DNA of 64,000 bases from Puccinia triticina (Eukaryota > Basidiomycota > Pucciniomycetes > Pucciniales > Pucciniaceae), in NCBI RefSeq assembly GCF_026914185.1, contig NC_070574.1, positions 1-64,000 on the forward strand. The letters run 5' to 3'. Shown here one piece after another: positions 47,796 to 58,911 of the stretch (positions are counted from its first letter, which is position 1; every line of letters begins with the position of its first letter). The notes under the pieces are model-generated. The model saw only the letters and a program-made list of their open reading frames with translations. It was not told the origin of the DNA and did not search any database. The translations under genes and the position numbers were made by a program.

Positions 47796-47930
47796 CCACA
47801 CCCTCTCATCTCTTTTTATTTCGCGATTCGTTGTTTTGTCTTTGGTTGCTTGATAAATCAGTTGGTCTCTTTTCGCCCAGCATGATCTCATTTTACTTGT
47901 TTACTTCTATTCCGCTCTGCCTATTTATTA

Positions 47931-47952
47931 CCCCCCCCCCCCCCCCCCCCCC
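47931..47952. repeat. Poly-C tract, 22 bases
   Basis: A run of 22 C followed by (CCG)n. Similar C or G runs are at 19274-19291, 42769, 48267 and 52783-52815. Confidence 0.95.
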
Positions 47953-47960
47953 GCCGCCGC

Positions 47961-48395
47961 CGCTTGTCAAGTTGTATATTAGACTACATAGAACACTATA
48001 CATAGCATAAATCAATAAGTAACAACATTGCTTTTCAATTTATCTTGACCTCCTGATTACAAAGAGCTACTTGTATGGGCTCTGTTAGATTTTTAATCCT
48101 GCAACAGGAAATTATGTGCATACATGCATGGTGCATCATCTTGAAGTCAAATGAAACTTTGAACAACAAAACACAAGGTTTATCAGACTCCACGATGCTG
48201 CAACAGGTAAGGCTCAAGCCTTCTCTTAAACAGAACACAATCATTTCCCAGGTTCTGGTGAGAGAGGGGGGGGGGGGGGTGAATCCCTGCCATCATGTCA
48301 ATCTTTCAAGGGTTTGTTTGAGCTGATCATATAAACTCTTAGCAGTATAATCAACCACTTTTGGAATTTGACCACCTTGACCTGAGTTTATATGC
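47961..48395. other. Spacer between BUB2 3' side and the MITE
   Basis: No gene seen. It contains an 11-12 base G run near 48267 and ordinary AT-rich sequence. Confidence 0.4.
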
Positions 48396-48402
48396 CCTTT
48401 AT

Positions 48403-49024
48403 CAACACCGCAAGAGCTACGCTACGCAAAGCGGTAAGCGTAGCGATTTGGGTCCCACTTTGCTGCGCTTTTAGTGACGGACTGGGCGCTACGCTTTTCG
48501 CTTTTTTTTTCAAGCAGAAAAGATCCGCAAAAATAGCAAGCTATTTTCAGCGGTGAATAGCGGAATTCCGCTACGCTTATTGCTACAGTAGCGGAAAAAA
48601 CACTACTTTAGTGATTTTGCTGCGCCACTGTAGCAACATTCCAATATCAATCCCCAGCATCATAATTGATGGAGGATTGATGATTAATTTTCATCTAAGG
48701 CAGTTTCCACAGAAAGGCGGACTGGCCCGCTACGCTTTTTCAAGAAAAGCTGCCCCATTCGCTACGCTTTTGGCGCTACAAGGCGCTAATAGCGCCAAAA
48801 AGCGCTGATTTCGCCGCTACGCTCAGCTTTAGCAAAAGCGGGAAAAAATTTGCTGCGCTATGCGCTAATCATATTTAAAGTAGTGGTACTGGCGCTTTGC
48901 TACTGCTATAAGTAGCGGCTTTCCGCTCGCGCTATCGCTAATTGTCATTTGAAAAAGCGGTACCCCCCGCTTCGCTACACAAAAGCGCTGCTTTTTGTAG
49001 CGAAGCGTAGCTCTTGCGGTGTTG
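48403..49024. mobile_element. 622-bp MITE built of GCGCTA / AGCGTAGC words
   Basis: Terminal inverted repeats: CAACACCGCAAGAGCTACGC on the left, and the inverted right end begins identically (CAACACCGCAAGAGCTACGC, then TTCGCTAC). The element is flanked by a perfect 7-bp duplication, CCTTTAT (48396-48402 and 49025-49031). The body is packed with AGCGTAGC, GCTACGCTT, TAGCGC and GCGCTA in both orientations, giving many possible hairpins. No coding capacity. The terminal CA with a 7-8 bp duplication suggests a hAT-mobilised non-autonomous element (inference). Confidence 0.87.
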
Positions 49025-49031
49025 CCTTTAT

Positions 49032-49519
49032 GTATTGATTTACTTTAAGTGGCTTTTATATAATATATCTCCATTAATTATTAGAAACATGACTTGTAGT
49101 GTGAGAACTCCTTTTGGGACGGGTGGCAGTTCTTTGAGAGGGAGGTAACAAATATGATATTGCAGTTAAGCAATATTTATTTTACGGGTGGTTTGAAGGA
49201 CCTGATCAAACAATGTAGATGATGTGAAATGACACAAGCTATTTAAGAACCTGATTATGATCACAGGTGTTGAGTGAGTGGATGTTTGAGATCACACTGT
49301 TAAGGCCCCGTTTGGACGCCCGGTGTGATATGATAAATTGCATAATAAAATACATAACACCCAATGTGAAATCCAACTGTAATAAACCCAATCAAAAAAT
49401 CATCAGATTTATAACATGTCTGTTTGGACATCCACTCCAGAATACATTTGAGTCCATTTATAAGAGGACTGTTTGGCAAACCAAGGCAGGCAGAGCTATA
49501 TATGTATGTAGGCTGGAGG
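49032..49519. other. Spacer with a possible PIF/Harbinger-like terminal repeat
   Basis: At 49303 GGCCCCGTTTGGACGCCCGG resembles the GGCC(C/T)TGTTTGG ends of PIF/Harbinger-type elements, and CTGTTTGG recurs at 49419 and 49468. No partner end was found, so it may be one truncated terminus. No gene. Confidence 0.35.
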
Positions 49520-50345
49520 AGTACTTACTACACACCCTCTTGATGACCGGTCAACCGGTCTCAAAGAGGAAGGACACAGCCTCTTGATGACCGGTCAACC
49601 AGTCATCAAAGAGCACATATCAACAGCTTCTGGATGGCCGGTTTGACAGGCCATCCAGAGGACACCCTCTTGATGACCGTTCAACCGGTCATCAAAGAGG
49701 ACTTCACCTCTCAATGACTAGTCAAACAGTCATTGAAGAGCACACCACCACCTCGTGATGAATAGAGAGGGATGAGTCCCTCTCAATGACCGGTTGACGG
49801 GTCATCGAAGAGGACTTCACCTCTCGATGACCCAACCAGTCATCGAGAGGGACACTACACCCTCTCAATGACCGGACCAGTCGTCGGGAGGGACTCTACA
49901 CCCTCTTGATGACCGGACCAGTCGTCAGGAGGGACTCTACACCCTCTCAATGACCCAACAAGTCATTGAGAGGGACTCTACACCCTCTCAATGACCCGAC
50001 AAGTCATTGAGAGGGACTCTACACCCTCTCAATGACCGGTCAACTCGATATCCGGTCAACCATCTTGATTTGACCGGTCATCGAGAGGGACTCACCCTCT
50101 CAATGACTGCTTGACCGGTCATCAAGAGGGACTCTACACCCTCTTGGTATCCGGTAGTTCTTGATGACAGGTCAAGCAGTCATTGAGAGGGATTCTACAC
50201 CCTCTCAATGACTGGTTGACCGGATATCGAGAGGGTGTAGAGTCCCTCTCGATGACCGGTCAAGCAGTCATCAAGTGGGATTCTACACCCTCTTGATGAG
50301 TGTAGAATCCCTCTTGATAAGACTGGTTGACCGGATATCGAGACA
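49520..50345. repeat. Hairpin satellite, TGACCGGTCA family
   Basis: Repeated facing units CCTCTTGATGACCGGTCA and its inverse ending GAGAGGGACTCTACA. The regular part (49850-50100) has a period of about 50-55 bp. The array runs directly into the polypurine tract and LTR start at 50347, so it occupies the 3' interior of an LTR element. Confidence 0.88.
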
Positions 50346-50346
50346 C

Positions 50347-50440
50347 CAGGGGGGAATGTGTGGCACTCTCTAGAGAGTGCCGGACCGTATGTTCCTCCAG
50401 GAACGGTGTCTGATGTCAACTATTGAAGAATGTGTGACTA
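50347..50440 (+). mobile_element. Polypurine tract and start of a 3' LTR
   Basis: ACCAGGGGGGAATG is followed at 50359 by TGTGGCACTC, with a GGCACTCTC/GAGAGTGCC inverted pair. The next about 50 bases share ACCRTATGTTCCT and TGTCTGATGTCAA with the copy at 36394. LTR right border not found. Confidence 0.65.
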
Positions 50441-52781
50441 AACCTTGTGTCTATCTTGAACTGATGTTCAACCACATTGGAAATCAGATGGATGATAAAA
50501 ACACTCATGAATGATTATTGACTCATGATATGGGTGTGTTTGCTGCATTGCAAGTTGAAGGTATTTTGAAGTCATTCTGATGTTGCGATTGAGTCCATGT
50601 GGTTAATGTCACATGTGGCGCAAAATGACACTGTATATTGAGTTAGCTCATGGGGCTCCAACCAACAGGTAGAACGGAGCACCTGATGATAAAGTTGTGT
50701 CAAAACAGATACTGTTGTGTCACTTGGGGGTCAATCAATTGGCCCACATATACATGCAAGAGTGCAGAGGTCTTTGGCCCCATTGCCATGTTGGAAGGGT
50801 GCCACCATTTCTCCAGAATCTTGAGTTAGGCAGGACTGCTGCTGGCATGCTTCTGTTCATGATCTCACAACTATCAAAAGTCAATGTTGCGGCACAATAA
50901 TGTAGGTCCTTATTCTCACTACATGAGGAGCAACCAACCAGCCACTTGATGCGAGTTTGATGAATCCACCACATTCCCCGCATTTGGAAAAAGTGCTTCT
51001 GAAGCTAGTGCATTGGCTCTGTGTCACGTAGCAGAGAAAACCTCTTTTGGGAGCTGAGAGTCTGTCTGACAACTCTCCATTGTGAAGTTCTGTCTGAATG
51101 TTTGGGGGCACTGTGCCAACACATATTCCCTGCAAGGGTGTCATGGGTGCTTAAATGATCCAATGCTGGTCTTGCGGTTTTGTGTGGTATGAGTCAGAAA
51201 TGTGTATACCAAATTCCCAATGGCAGGGGGAACAGAGCAGGGCCAACATTTGATTCATCTTCATTAATCACCTAATACCCAATCTTGTTGGCCATGAACC
51301 GGGTGAGGTAGAAAAATGTATGGCTTTATTTGGTGAGTGGTGTCCTATCTTTCCAAGGGTCCCTTGCCCAACCCTGCAACCAACAGATCTGGATTTTCCC
51401 GGAAGAAATCTTGAGAGCAGTTGTTTGTCTCATCTATCTTCACCAAGGATCCAGAGAAATCCCACTCCCTGGTATTTCGGGTCAAAATTTTCCCTGGTGC
51501 TCACCAGCAAAAGAATTTTTCAACACAAGGGACACTCTGACTGGCAGAAATTTCCTGTTTGCAATCACAAGCAAGCATGGTGGGTGTGCTTGTATCATTA
51601 TTCCAGAACCCAGACAGAGCTCCAGATTGGATTTGCCGTGGGGGCAAAGTGGGGCCTGGCTGTACTGAATCCCATCAACAAGCAATACTGGCAATTATGT
51701 CACCCCTCTAGTCAACAGCCGCTCATCTGTGGCTCTTGCCACCATCAAATTTCCAGCCAGCTTCTGCAGGAAATCAGGAATGACAATGGATGAATTCACA
51801 AGCTGCTCATGTCAGGGATGAGAGCATTGATGGGCTCAGATGTTGATCCATTTTCAGACTCTTTTAGGTGTATGCTCAAGCACCTGAGCTCTTGATCACT
51901 AGATACTAGATCACATCAGAAACAACAAAGAAAGGAGGGACATTGAACAATCATAGGATGACCCTGTCTCCTATTTTGATGAAGGTGTATTCATGGGGGC
52001 AATTTGCCTGTGTGGCATGAAGCAGGAAGATTGTGTGGGTCAATATGAATATATCTCAAATTATTTCCTCCTCGCTGATGCCCGGTGAACCACAGTCTGA
52101 CAAGATCCATTTCAGTCAATCACTTATCTGAGGCGTTCAGGGGATCCTCATACCCCAAGTACATCAATGGATCATCTGCGCCTTGGTAGTCTGCATTTGA
52201 AGACAACCATGATCAAACTCAAGGATTTTAGGTAACCGGAGGAAGACACTTCAGGCAAATTAGTGTAAATGGCACTTTGCAGCAAAGCCAAGATGCATCA
52301 GTAGCATGCACGAGCCATGCAGACCTGCTCCTTACAGACAATTACAGTCTGCATGAGTATAGCACAGTCACAATATTTTATCTTCACCTCCCACCAGTCC
52401 CCCCCGGTCGCTTGTTGAGATTGACCAGCCTCATGATTGTTTCCTGCTCGCCGGGGGACACGCGGAACAGAAGTTATCCTTAGTATCCGGAAGCTCGGTC
52501 ACCCACCGAGCCATCTCTCCGCGGGAGGATGTCATTTGGACCAAGTATTACATGGCTGGACACTAGCCAAGCATGCCTGACTGGGCATTGTGACAACCAC
52601 ACAGTGCCACAGTCATAGAGGTCTCTCAGTGCAGATCGCCAGAGAACACGTCACAAGGTCATTGGGTTTTGGTGGCAGTGATGAAGTTCTTGGCAGCTCC
52701 GAGATCCTCTCCCTAATATGCCCCACGTTTGCTCTTGCAAGTCATTTATGTGTCTGGCTTATGAGGGAGGTGGTGTAGCCT

Positions 52782-52817
<36 letters not shown>

Positions 52818-53536
52818 CCATATGTGAGCATTTCCGATGGGCAAGCGAGCATCTTCCTCAATCTAGAAGCTGGCACAGCATGTGAATTAAGCACTAATCC
52901 CTGACTGGGTCAACGAGCTGCAACATATGAACTTGTTCTGCGGGGAACCTTTGGAGCCCGGTCCCGTGGGGCCGGATCATATCGCAGAAGTGCATGGAGT
53001 TAGAGATATTTGCATGTGTGAGGCCCAGGTTGCAGGAGATTTAGTACATGATACATACATAATGAACAGATGCGCACAACAGGCAGGAGACGATGTCCAC
53101 TGCGATGCACGGCCGTGAATTATGGTGGAGACGCCTCCTCAAACCGGTCTCGGCCCACAGCAAAACAATCTCACTCGAGTCATTGAAGATGGTCACAACA
53201 AAGGGGGGCGGATGCGAGGGCATTCCAGACGCCCCAAATCTCGTATAACTCACAATAAACAAAAGGCACCCATCAATTTCAACAGGGCGATTGAGAACTG
53301 CTGACGCAGGTTGATTCAAAGGGAAGTGGGGCCTGTCCTGTGTGATTGCACATAGTGAAGGTTAGGTTTGGTTGTGAGGATGTACACCTCGGGCAGTGCC
53401 CAAAGCTAGCCCTTTCTTGATGGAGGGAGTGGTCAAAGGCCACATGCCTTGCATGGTTGTTGGTCGGGATACTATCCGGCAGATAAAGCACACTTGAAAC
53501 TAACAGTATATCTGAACTCCTCTACCACCCCGGCAG
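50441..53536. other. Gene-poor interval with a 33-base poly-C tract
   Basis: No supported gene; frames at 51320-51793 overlap on both strands and lack any domain. It holds poly-C at 52783-52815 and a decayed copy of the 40-bp palindrome starting ATGTCCACTGCGATG at 53093. Confidence 0.45.
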
Positions 53537-54025
53537 ATGCTCAACAAGCTTGGGCAATTCTCAATCGCAATCTTTTTCAGAATGATCGAGGTAGCAGGCA
53601 ATATCCATCTGTCCAACACTAACCCAGACAACATACAAACTATCGGCAATGAAATCCATATCTTGACCTGCATCGCATCCCATCAGATCAACCCCACCTC
53701 CACAATATCAGCCTACCCTGTGCATCAAGTTGTGTTAAAGTCATCCGGGGCAACAGTTCCAGCGATCCTATATGACTTCTGCAGTCAAATTTTTTTTTCC
53801 GGCCAACTGGTCGTTCCATCTGATTCAAGTCACCCCATCATTTGGGTCGAGCGGTTTGGATGGCAAGTGCACCGCGGCGAGTTTGCTCTTGCCCACGAAT
53901 TCGAGGAGACTAAGGCCTTTGGGACAGTCTACGTTGTCAAGGTCCACTGGAATCCAATTGTAGGCTGTGTTGGGGATGTTGAAGTTGTAGACAGTGAGAT
54001 GAATCTTGTCAGTATTTGCTATTAG
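53537..54025 (+). CDS. Unknown protein, about 140-160 aa, possibly element-borne
   Basis: An open frame of 162 codons. The upstream bases TTTTTCAG before AATGATCGAG at 53581 could be a 3' splice site, so the true start may be an exon further left. The body looks like real protein rather than repeat: EIHILTCIASHQINPTSTIS, ILYDFCSQIFFSGQL, PIIWVERFGWQVHRGEFALA and VKVHWNPIVGCVGDVEVV. No family recognised. It resembles the many small proteins of unknown function linked to transposons in rust genomes (inference). Confidence 0.45.
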   Translation: MLNKLGQFSIAIFFRMIEVAGNIHLSNTNPDNIQTIGNEIHILTCIASHQINPTSTISAYPVHQVVLKSSGATVPAILYDFCSQIFFSGQLVVPSDSSHPIIWVERFGWQVHRGEFALAHEFEETKAFGTVYVVKVHWNPIVGCVGDVEVVDSEMNLVSICY

Positions 54026-54879
54026 GACAGATATCATGGGCCTTCCCCTAGGAAGTGGACATAGAAGTGTGCTGAAGTCAATCTCCGTAGTCCAAGCTTG
54101 GCCATCTCACACTCACGGCCACCCATTTCCAAGCCCATGACAGTTTTCAAACGCTTTGCCGGGGAGATTCTATTCGCCGGGCGGGCGTCAGGCTCCGGCA
54201 GGAGATTCCATGAGTTGTGTGTAAGTAGTCTGCTGGTTGATGTGGCAGTTTGCAATCTCTCACATGGGGTGTTGTGTGTAGGTCGAGCATGTTTCAAAGA
54301 TGCCGCGATCCGAAAAAACTGTGTACGGCTTGAGGGCGAATCCAAGAACAAGATTTCAACTCCGAGTCGACGGATGGAAGCCACCAGCGCAAAGAAGACA
54401 CAGGAAGAAAGTTCACCGGCGACATGCGTAAGACATTATGGCAAGGGCCTGGTGGTTGGGACAGGTGTGCTCCCCCAGCGGCTTCTTACGGTTTCTACGT
54501 TCTGGATTTACGCCCTCTGTTCTCTTATTCGTGATGACTATTCTTGTTCTGAGACTGCGAGGAAAGAAGCCCAGACGGGCGCGCGAAAGATCTTCTCATC
54601 AGAATGAGTGTTCATTTAAGTTACAAAAAACACCATGTATATTATTCATTTGCCCAGTAGGGGTGCATGGAATCTTTGAAACAGATTGATTGCTACGGTG
54701 AAGCCGGCGGGCTACAAGACAATCATCACACTATTGAGTGTACCAGGAAATAAAGCTGGGGTAGGTAGGAGAACTACTCAGCAAGGAGAGCAGAGAAACA
54801 AACACATTCAACACAGGACTGAAATTTTTTTGAAACATTAACTAAGGCTAAGATTTGACCGGGGGGCAGGGAGGAAGAG
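54026..54879. other. Interval with weak frames only
   Basis: Overlapping frames on opposite strands (54034-54384 minus, 54098-54607 plus) have no recognisable domain. I cannot say whether either is an exon of a neighbouring gene. Confidence 0.3.
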
Positions 54880-57382
54880 TCAAGTATTGGTAATTTGTGG
54901 ATTCGCATTTGGGAGAAGGAATGGGGATGTGGGGTTCCACGCCTGCCACTGATTGAGGAAATCTTTTGTTATGGCTTCCGCAAGCTCAAACCGAGTGGGC
55001 ACTTGGACATTAGGAAGGGGGCAGATTTTGTTGGGGGACTGAAAAACTGGGAGAAATATCTGATACAGGTATGCCGACAGAGTTTTCCAGATGGGTTCGT
55101 CGGGGGTGTGTGGTGTTGTGGAACGGTCCTTGATGATGGACATTGCTTGGAGGAAAGACATGCACGTCGAGATTCCGGCAATCCTGTGGTCCCTTGACGT
55201 AATGAACAAACCTCGGACTCCGGCAAGGACAAAATAGACTAGTGGTTGAAAATTTTGCTTTCGTTGATACTTCTGGAGCTGATGAGCGGCGTCGGCAGGG
55301 AGTTCAACGAGTTCCGAGGTAGCGGTCTGCACTGATGTGGTAGTGGTGGTCGAGCCGTCTATGGGTGCTCGATTAGACCGGTTGTTTGCCTTCTTCTCAG
55401 CCGCAGTCAAGGGTGCCTTACTGAGCGCGTGAGTTTGAAATATAATGTAGGCCATCAACATGTCAATTATGACGTTGCGGAATTTGTGCAGCACATCGAC
55501 GGAGTGCAAACGCGGAGCAGCCGGTGCGCCAGGGTCAGAACTAGCTTGGTCAAAACTGGATGACGAGTTCTTCACCGCTTCAAGAAAGGAGAGGGCTTCG
55601 ACACCGTGAGAAAGATGATCTTCGGCTTGAATGCTGCTGACCTGGGGTGGTTTGAAGAGATTGTCAGCCATTAACTCCACAGAGGCAGCGACAATCCGAG
55701 CCCAATCAATATGCAGCCGTTGGGGAGGGTGGAGAAGGCGGGAAAGGCAGCGGACAAGGGTTGATTCCGGGTGCTCTGTCTTATTAACCGTGGGAATAAA
55801 TGACCCAGGTTCGAGACTGTTTCGCTTGTCTCCAAAAGCCGTGAGCTTGGGAAAGTTGATCTGATCGGGGCAGTACCACTGCTTGTTTTGAGACGGGGAC
55901 AGGAACTTGTCGGCTGAGCGGGGACACATGGTGAGTTTTCCGAGATTTCTAATCCAGTTCAGCAGTGTACACACCATAGACTCACCAAGAGATGTTATTG
56001 TGTGTATCCACAAGCCATAGGAGCAATCGGTACGTTGCAACGGAGGTGTTGGGGATGGCGGAGCTGGCGAGTGCATAGCTTGTGCACAATTTTGAAGCAA
56101 AGGAGCAAGTGATTGCCAAGTCGTCTGATGTTTTGGTGCCGCTGAAACTATTGTGAATGCTGATGACCTGCGCGCGGATATTGTCGCACTTGAGAATGGT
56201 TAGCTGACCTGTGCCGGCGGTTGAAGTGGTTGACTGTTGGGTGTTCAAAGGGGTTGCTGAAGTCGTTGAGTCTTGTTGGACAGAGGCCGATGCAGTGGTG
56301 CCGGGTGCAGGACTGGCAGGCTTGAAAAGGGAGGGTGATGTGGCCTTTTCCAGTCCAGGAGAATGAAGACGATCAGCAGCTGGGTCTGGGGCCGAGCCAG
56401 GTCCTGTGCCGCGTGAGTCAGTTTCGGCTGAGAGATTTTTGGATGCTGAATCCGGAGTAGGCAAAGGGACACGGTGACCGGCACTTGGTGCCGACTGACT
56501 GCTAGCTGTTTTGCCTGTGTTGAATGTTGGCGCTATTGTGTCACCCTGGTTGGTGGTGGTTGGTGGGGAAGGTGTGGTGGAAGAAGTTGTCTGGGGTGGA
56601 GCCGAGTTTGATGTGGTGGTGATGGTATTTGAAGGTGCAGATTGGCTGTTGGCTGATGGAATCGAGGGGTTGATAGAGGGTGGTTTCTTAGTGAGAAGAT
56701 CCGCTGGCTTGAATGATGACCGTTTTCCTCCCCGTTTTCTTTTTGATCGTGGGCGGGAGGTACTGGGTGGGTTCAATGTGGACGCCAAAGGATCTCCCGG
56801 GATAGTAATTTTGATGTCTTCGTCATGAGGAACAGCACCGGTTTCCTGCCATTCTGGTATGGTAGAGAAAGGTGGTGTTTCTTGTGGTGTCAGTGAGAAT
56901 GTGGTCTGTCATGTACAAGTGGCATGAATCGGGAGGCCTTACGTCGCTTGCTCTGGGTGAGCGTAGCAGCCAGTTCTTCAGCGACGCGTTTGCAGGTGCG
57001 AGGGAGCTTGAGGGCAAGGATATGATCGGCAGATCGGGTGGCAGCCTCAATGGAACGGCTGAATTCTTCCGGGGTGATCTCCTGGATCTCCATGGGCAGG
57101 ATTGATGCGGCCGGGGTAAGTGAGGCTGGGCATGCAACGGATTTGTGTTGTAGAGCAAATTCATAAAATGATGGCGGAGCAAGTGGTGTGGCGATGTTCT
57201 GAGCATGGTCTATAGCAGCTATGACAAAAGCAGAGAGGTGAGTTCAGAATGGCAGCTGAGCAGGCAGTGTGAGAATGCTGACTAGGAGGTGGAGTCGAGG
57301 ATGAATGTCGCGACCCCTTCTCTGAATCTGATTCAGAGGAATCGGTGGCAGGCAAAGGTTCGGGAGGAGGTGCGGTCGACAT
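54880..57382 (-). CDS. Large lineage-restricted protein, low-complexity middle
   Basis: Family not recognised. The start is MSTAPPPEPLPATDSSESDS at 57382. Likely GT-AG introns near 57275-57212 and 56942-56852 join SFYEFALQHKSVACPASL, MEIQEITPEEFSRSIEAATR, CKRVAEELAATLTQSKR and DEDIKITIPGDPLASTLN. A basic patch follows (RSKRKRGGKRSS), then about 140 Ser/Thr/Pro/Gln-rich residues. After an ordered segment (TILKCDNIRAQVISIHNS, SVATYRLLLWLVDTHNN) a further intron near 55980 leads to the C-terminal 350 residues (LSRLLHPPQRLHIDWARIVA, VDVLHKFRNVIIDMLMAYII, YFVLAGVRGLFITSRDHRIA). The exact join there is unresolved because the phases do not fit in my reading. It lies between a tnp2-type transposase gene and hairpin-rich DNA, so it may be an accessory gene of a large mobile element. 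Confidence 0.5.
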
Positions 57383-58260
57383 TTTTGTTGTGAGGTGACA
57401 AATATGAAGCAAAGACAGATGGGGGGACCGTGAGACACATGGGGCCAGGGAGACAGTGGCCTCGATTTATGATGTGATGGTGGGTTTTCAGGACAACCCA
57501 AAGGCCTTTGTGATTGAAAAGCTTGCATAGCCTTTGTGTGGTGGATCGAGGTTCCATGTTTCAGCTGAAATGGGCTTAGCCTGAGCAGTAAGCTTGAGTT
57601 TAGTTATACCTAGGGCCCAGCTGCGCACAGGGAATTATTGAGGGGATTGTCAGCGTCCTGGGTTTGAGACGGGAGCTGACGCAGCGCTGACACAAGCAGC
57701 ATGCTCTGACTGCTGACCATCAGCATGTGTGCTGTGGGAGTGTGGGGATCCTAAACGTCAGCTTGAAGTTGAACACATGTGTGCAGAGTGCGCTGCAGTT
57801 GCCGTGGTCAGCAAGATACTCAGCTTCCGCCGCGCTAGGTCACTTTGCAAATTGGATGTAGAACAATCAGCAAGTCGAATAAGCAAGGTGACGCGTGGCG
57901 GTGCATGAGGTTGGCTGAACTTCGCAGCCAAGACTAACATCAGGCCAAGACGGGCCTGAAACTGTCAGATAGGGCATGAGGTGAAATGCTGACGTTGTCC
58001 ACAAGCATGTCTTCACGGACGGGGCGTGGGATTAACAATTCTCTGATAGCGGGCTGTGAAATCAAGGTCTGACCAAGCCATCCCGGGGACAACTACGATC
58101 ATCGGGGTTATTGATGCACAAAAATCTACTGCGTAGTCTCTTCGACATTGAGGGCTGAGAGGTGTAAGTCTGAATTGCTATCACAACCCGGTCAGTCTCC
58201 AGGAGATGTGGAATAAAGGGTACGGCAACCCGGATGTTCGCGGCGCAGCGTTCTGCGCAG

Positions 58261-58300
58261 ATGTCCACCGTGATGTTCGGCCAAACATCATGGTGGACAT
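58261..58300. repeat. Dispersed 40-bp palindrome, copy 2
   Basis: Starts ATGTCCACCGTGATGTTCGG and continues with a near-exact inverse to GGTGGACAT. Only two base pairs of the 20 are mismatched. It is bounded by ATGT and ACAT. Confidence 0.85.
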
Positions 58301-58553
58301 TGGATCGCAGTGGGCAAAACTTAGCAAGAACTTAATCAAAGGTCCAGGAACCTTAGAATTCCAGAATGCAGAGTGAGATAACTACTGCGCAGGGATGAAT
58401 GAGGAGCATCATGCCTTTTGGCGAGGGATCAGAATGTATCCGCTCAAAGTTCCATACATATACCACACTGCTGCACTGGCCACATGGCTCTCATAGCCCG
58501 GCCTGGCGAGGTAGCGGGCTTTGGGTCGGGCCCCAGAGGCCCGCGGGTCTGGG

Positions 58554-58593
58554 ATGTCCACCCTGATGTTCGGCCAAACATCGCAGTGGACAT
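58554..58593. repeat. Dispersed 40-bp palindrome, copy 3
   Basis: Starts ATGTCCACCCTGATGTTCGG and continues as an imperfect inverse to AGTGGACAT. It lies only 254 bp from copy 2 and in the same frame of symmetry. Confidence 0.85.
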
Positions 58594-58625
58594 TTCCTCA
58601 CCCTCTCATGAGGCGGCTTTGGGAA

Positions 58626-58665
58626 CCCTGTCAGTGCAGGTAATACGTTACCTGCACTGACAGGG
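58626..58665. repeat. Perfect inverted repeat, 18-bp arms, 4-base loop
   Basis: CCCTGTCAGTGCAGGTAA, then TACG, then the exact reverse complement of the arm. It is not related in sequence to the 40-bp palindromes beside it. It could be two element termini head-to-head, or an excision scar. Confidence 0.9.
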
Positions 58666-58911
58666 CTCAGGCAGACCATCGCATCATGTGCCTCACCGTT
58701 TTTGGACACTAATATCCCCTCCTCCCAACCTGACAACGTCAGCCTGGAGGGGATGGACACTGGATGTCTCACAGGGCGCAGCACAGAGGAGTTTCCCCTT
58801 GCATTCCTAAAACCTACACACTACGGCAGTAATCTATAGCAAAAAGATGGACGAAACATTCCATTACATATCATCCGTGGACCGTTTCCAACAACCCGCT
58901 AGAGTGGGTAA

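Larger units (their letters stand above)
57600..58911. other. Gene-free interval with three palindromes
   Basis: No gene is supported. It contains two dispersed 40-bp palindromes and one perfect 18-bp-arm hairpin, listed separately. Confidence 0.5.

Noticed and set aside
51320..51793. 157-codon plus-strand frame
   Set aside because: No recognisable motif, overlaps frames in two other registers and lacks splice or start context.
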